From Ascoidea tarda (nom. inval.) (taxonomy: Eukaryota; Ascomycota; Saccharomycetes; Ascoideales; Ascoideaceae), in NCBI GenBank assembly GCA_030560485.1, contig JAKTTS010000207.1:1-25217 (forward strand): a stretch of DNA of 25,217 nucleotides. Reading direction: 5' to 3'. Position 1 is the stretch's first letter. Every line of letters starts with the position of its first letter. Both the position numbers and the translations under genes were made by a program. The notes below the pieces were generated by a model. The model was not told the DNA's origin, did no database searches, and worked only from the letters and a program-made list of their open reading frames with translations. Of this stretch, positions 23,083 to 25,217 are shown piece after piece.

Positions 23083-25217
23083 ATGGCCCCCTCCCAGCAC
23101 TCAGACAACAGCCTCGACGCAGCTGCCTCTGGCGACGACAGTCCCCAGGCCTTCTTTCCGGCGCACGCCTCCACCTTCCTCAAGATCAAGTGTCTCCTCA
23201 GCTCCTCCGGCAGCTTCTTCTCCAACCCCTTCATCTCCCACACACCCTACGAAGAGATCAACGTCCAGCTTCTCAACGACTTCCATCCCGCCTGCAACAG
23301 CTACAATCCCACCTTCCAGAACGTCCCCTACCTCGTCCACATCACCCACCTCTCCTCCACCATCTGCATCCTCAGAAAGAACCCCCTCGATCGATGCTTC
23401 TCCAAAAGACTCATCAGCTTTCTCGTCAGCCCCCAGTCCACTGATGCTGCCTCTGCTGACGACTCCTTCCAGAACGACTACCTCAAATTGAGGAGGCTCA
23501 ACAACAGAAACGCCATGGTTATCTCTTCCAACAGTGCTACCGACACCATGTCCTTTGAAATATCCACCAACAACAGGAAGCGAAAGTACAAAAAAATCAC
23601 TGACAAATCCTCTTACAACGATGCTGACACAACCTCGCCGCCCTCTTCTCCAGACCAGAACGTCATCCTAAAGATCCTTCCTCTTAACGAGGTCGCCCTA
23701 AAGAAACTATTCGACGTCGAAATCTACAACAACAAACACAACTTCAACCTATTCAAATACTACCATCTCAACCACCTAGATCTACTCACCACATCTTCCT
23801 TCAACACTTCTCTAAATCTACTAAAAATCAAACACCACATCTACTCTCAAATAAACTCCACAAACGACTTTGCCAAAATCAAAATACCCAAAAAACTACT
23901 TGAGTTCTATAAATTCGACATCAAAAAACCAACCCTCGTCGACGACAACGACAGGCTCAACGACTTTCTCCTAAAAAGAAACAATTCCTCTTTCTCTTCG
24001 TCCTATTCGTCCTCTTTGTCTCCTGATTCCCCCTCTTACAACGATTCCCACCTCTTTACCTCCATCTACTTTAACGACAACCTCACCCAAAGCAACTTTA
24101 AAATCAACTTTAACGAAAACTTCAACAACGACTACAATCTCAATGCCACTGAAAACGACAAAAACATCTTCCAAAAGTTCTTCAACAACTACCTCAACCC
24201 TCCTCTCCATCCCCCATCCGACCACACCTGCCAGCAAATCTTCAAAAACTACTACCTCTTCCAAAACAACCTCGACCTACATCTAAACATCAACTCCTAC
24301 TTGAAAACGGCAACCCTATCCTCCAACTATGGCTTTCTCGACTACTGGTTCATCAACTCAGACTACTACGACTCAATCTACCCCTACACACAAGAAAACG
24401 ACTCCCTCCCTCTCACCATTCCCAACCAAAACATCTCAACAAACCTACTCTTCAACATCAAAGTCATCGACTTCAATGATCACGACCTACGATACCTAGC
24501 GCCGATAAAAGACCTCATGCAAATCAATCACCTCAAGGCCGCTCAAAACGATAAATACTCAAAAAACGTCAAATCCATCTCAAAATCCGTCATAGAAAAC
24601 ATCCCACATCCACCACCAACCACCTCCCCACAAAATCTCAACCACTTGTACCAAACCCAATCTGATATCTCCTCCGATACTGAAACATTCGACCCCTTGG
24701 ACCACGACTCAGACATCAGCGATGAAGACGATGAACACGACATCAACATCAAAAGACTCCTCAAGGAAAAAAAATCCCTAAAAGAAATCCACTACTCCAA
24801 TGAACTAAGACAAAAACTAATCAACTTCTTGTTAATCGTCAAACTACAAAAATGGTTCAAACTAAAACCCTTCAACAACATCTCCTTCTTTAAAAACTTC
24901 CTACTCTGTCTAATGTGCGACCACTGTCTAAAATATTTATTGGACAATTTCATCTTCATGGAATGGGACTTGACTGACATTCGCCATTTCAACACAACCA
25001 CAAATAAGAATATAAACAACAACGTCCTATTTGACGAACTAAACCAACTATTCCTTAGAAACCAAAACGCTGATTTCGGCATAAATGACGTCAACATTTC
25101 AAAACAAGAAATAGATATGATTCTAGAATCTCTAAAATACCCAAAAGAACACTTTTATCAAAAATACCAAATCAATAGCAAAAATAATCAACTAGATGAA
25201 AAAAATCTAATCAACCC
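23083..25217 (+). CDS. Unrecognised large protein, 3' end outside window
   Basis: An open frame of 711 complete codons without a stop that runs off the right edge, so the protein is longer. I do not recognise the family. Residues 20-125 look folded (FFPAHASTFLKIKCLLSSSG, EINVQLLNDFHPACNSYNPT, VPYLVHITHLSSTICILRKN). A basic patch RKRKYKK (about 164-170) could be a nuclear localisation signal. Then come Ser- and Asn-rich stretches, an acidic patch (DSDISDEDDEHD, about 545), and a more hydrophobic block (KLINFLLIVKLQKWFKLKPF, then ISFFKNFLLCLMCDHC; about 585-625) that looks like packed helices, not a membrane segment. The coding strand is very C-rich and G-poor in the first half, with codons ending in C (TAC, AAC, TTC), which supports real coding. 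ATG 23083 sits in an excellent context. Confidence 0.8.
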   Translation, partial: MAPSQHSDNSLDAAASGDDSPQAFFPAHASTFLKIKCLLSSSGSFFSNPFISHTPYEEINVQLLNDFHPACNSYNPTFQNVPYLVHITHLSSTICILRKNPLDRCFSKRLISFLVSPQSTDAASADDSFQNDYLKLRRLNNRNAMVISSNSATDTMSFEISTNNRKRKYKKITDKSSYNDADTTSPPSSPDQNVILKILPLNEVALKKLFDVEIYNNKHNFNLFKYYHLNHLDLLTTSSFNTSLNLLKIKHHIYSQINSTNDFAKIKIPKKLLEFYKFDIKKPTLVDDNDRLNDFLLKRNNSSFSSSYSSSLSPDSPSYNDSHLFTSIYFNDNLTQSNFKINFNENFNNDYNLNATENDKNIFQKFFNNYLNPPLHPPSDHTCQQIFKNYYLFQNNLDLHLNINSYLKTATLSSNYGFLDYWFINSDYYDSIYPYTQENDSLPLTIPNQNISTNLLFNIKVIDFNDHDLRYLAPIKDLMQINHLKAAQNDKYSKNVKSISKSVIENIPHPPPTTSPQNLNHLYQTQSDISSDTETFDPLDHDSDISDEDDEHDINIKRLLKEKKSLKEIHYSNELRQKLINFLLIVKLQKWFKLKPFNNISFFKNFLLCLMCDHCLKYLLDNFIFMEWDLTDIRHFNTTTNKNINNNVLFDELNQLFLRNQNADFGINDVNISKQEIDMILESLKYPKEHFYQKYQINSKNNQLDEKNLIN

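Noticed and set aside
22298-23491. Several long overlapping frames around the TRAPPC11/unknown promoter
   Set aside because: G+C-rich DNA has few stops; these frames lie antisense or out of phase to the two genes with better codon use and motifs.
1-25217. tRNA, rRNA, transposon, virus-like element, telomere or CRISPR array
   Set aside because: I saw no B-box-like tRNA core, terminal repeats, transposase or polymerase motifs, or regular spacer arrays on either strand.

Overview
This window looks like nuclear DNA of a budding yeast (Saccharomycotina). The evidence is the close, mostly intronless gene packing, the AT-rich sequence with asparagine- and aspartate-repeat proteins, one short intron with GTATGT and TACTAAT signals, and a set of genes that each read clearly as a yeast family. 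A complete TRAPPC11 gene, which Saccharomyces cerevisiae lacks, argues for a lineage outside Saccharomycetaceae. CTG codons are rare and none falls at a position that tells the standard code from the CUG-Ser code, so I do not assign a clade. I saw no virus-like or transposable element, tRNA or rRNA.

Layout: a decayed SDS22-like leucine-rich-repeat copy (about 40-666, +); HST2 sirtuin (-); JAC1 iron-sulfur J-protein (+); KAR4 (+); a WWM1-like WW-domain gene with one intron (+); RQC2/TAE2 ribosome quality control factor (-); CDC4 F-box/WD40 (+); COX23 (+); two tandem FKBP prolyl isomerases (-, a diverged extended paralogue and a canonical FPR1); TOM70 (+); TRAPPC11 (-); and the first 711 codons of an unrecognised gene running off the right edge (+).

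The genes are ordinary housekeeping and regulatory functions and do not form one pathway. Three act in mitochondria (JAC1, COX23, TOM70), and two act in protein turnover or quality control (RQC2, CDC4). Four divergent pairs share short promoters (HST2/JAC1, RQC2/CDC4, FPR1/TOM70, TRAPPC11/unknown); the last has only 96 bp between start codons.

The most interesting signals lie in how the DNA and proteins depart from the norm. G+C peaks sit on the divergent promoters and fall along the genes. GC skew and codon choice switch sharply around the TRAPPC11/unknown promoter. A 10-bp-phased T-tract array lies upstream of COX23. A near-perfect palindrome and an Aft-type site lie upstream of JAC1. An acidic block of about 113 residues is inserted between two phosphodegron-binding arginines of Cdc4. 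The sirtuin has a four-residue insertion in its NAD loop. Two FKBPs lie side by side, and FPR1 has start-codon contexts that suggest two isoforms. I found no convincing wholly new multi-gene system.
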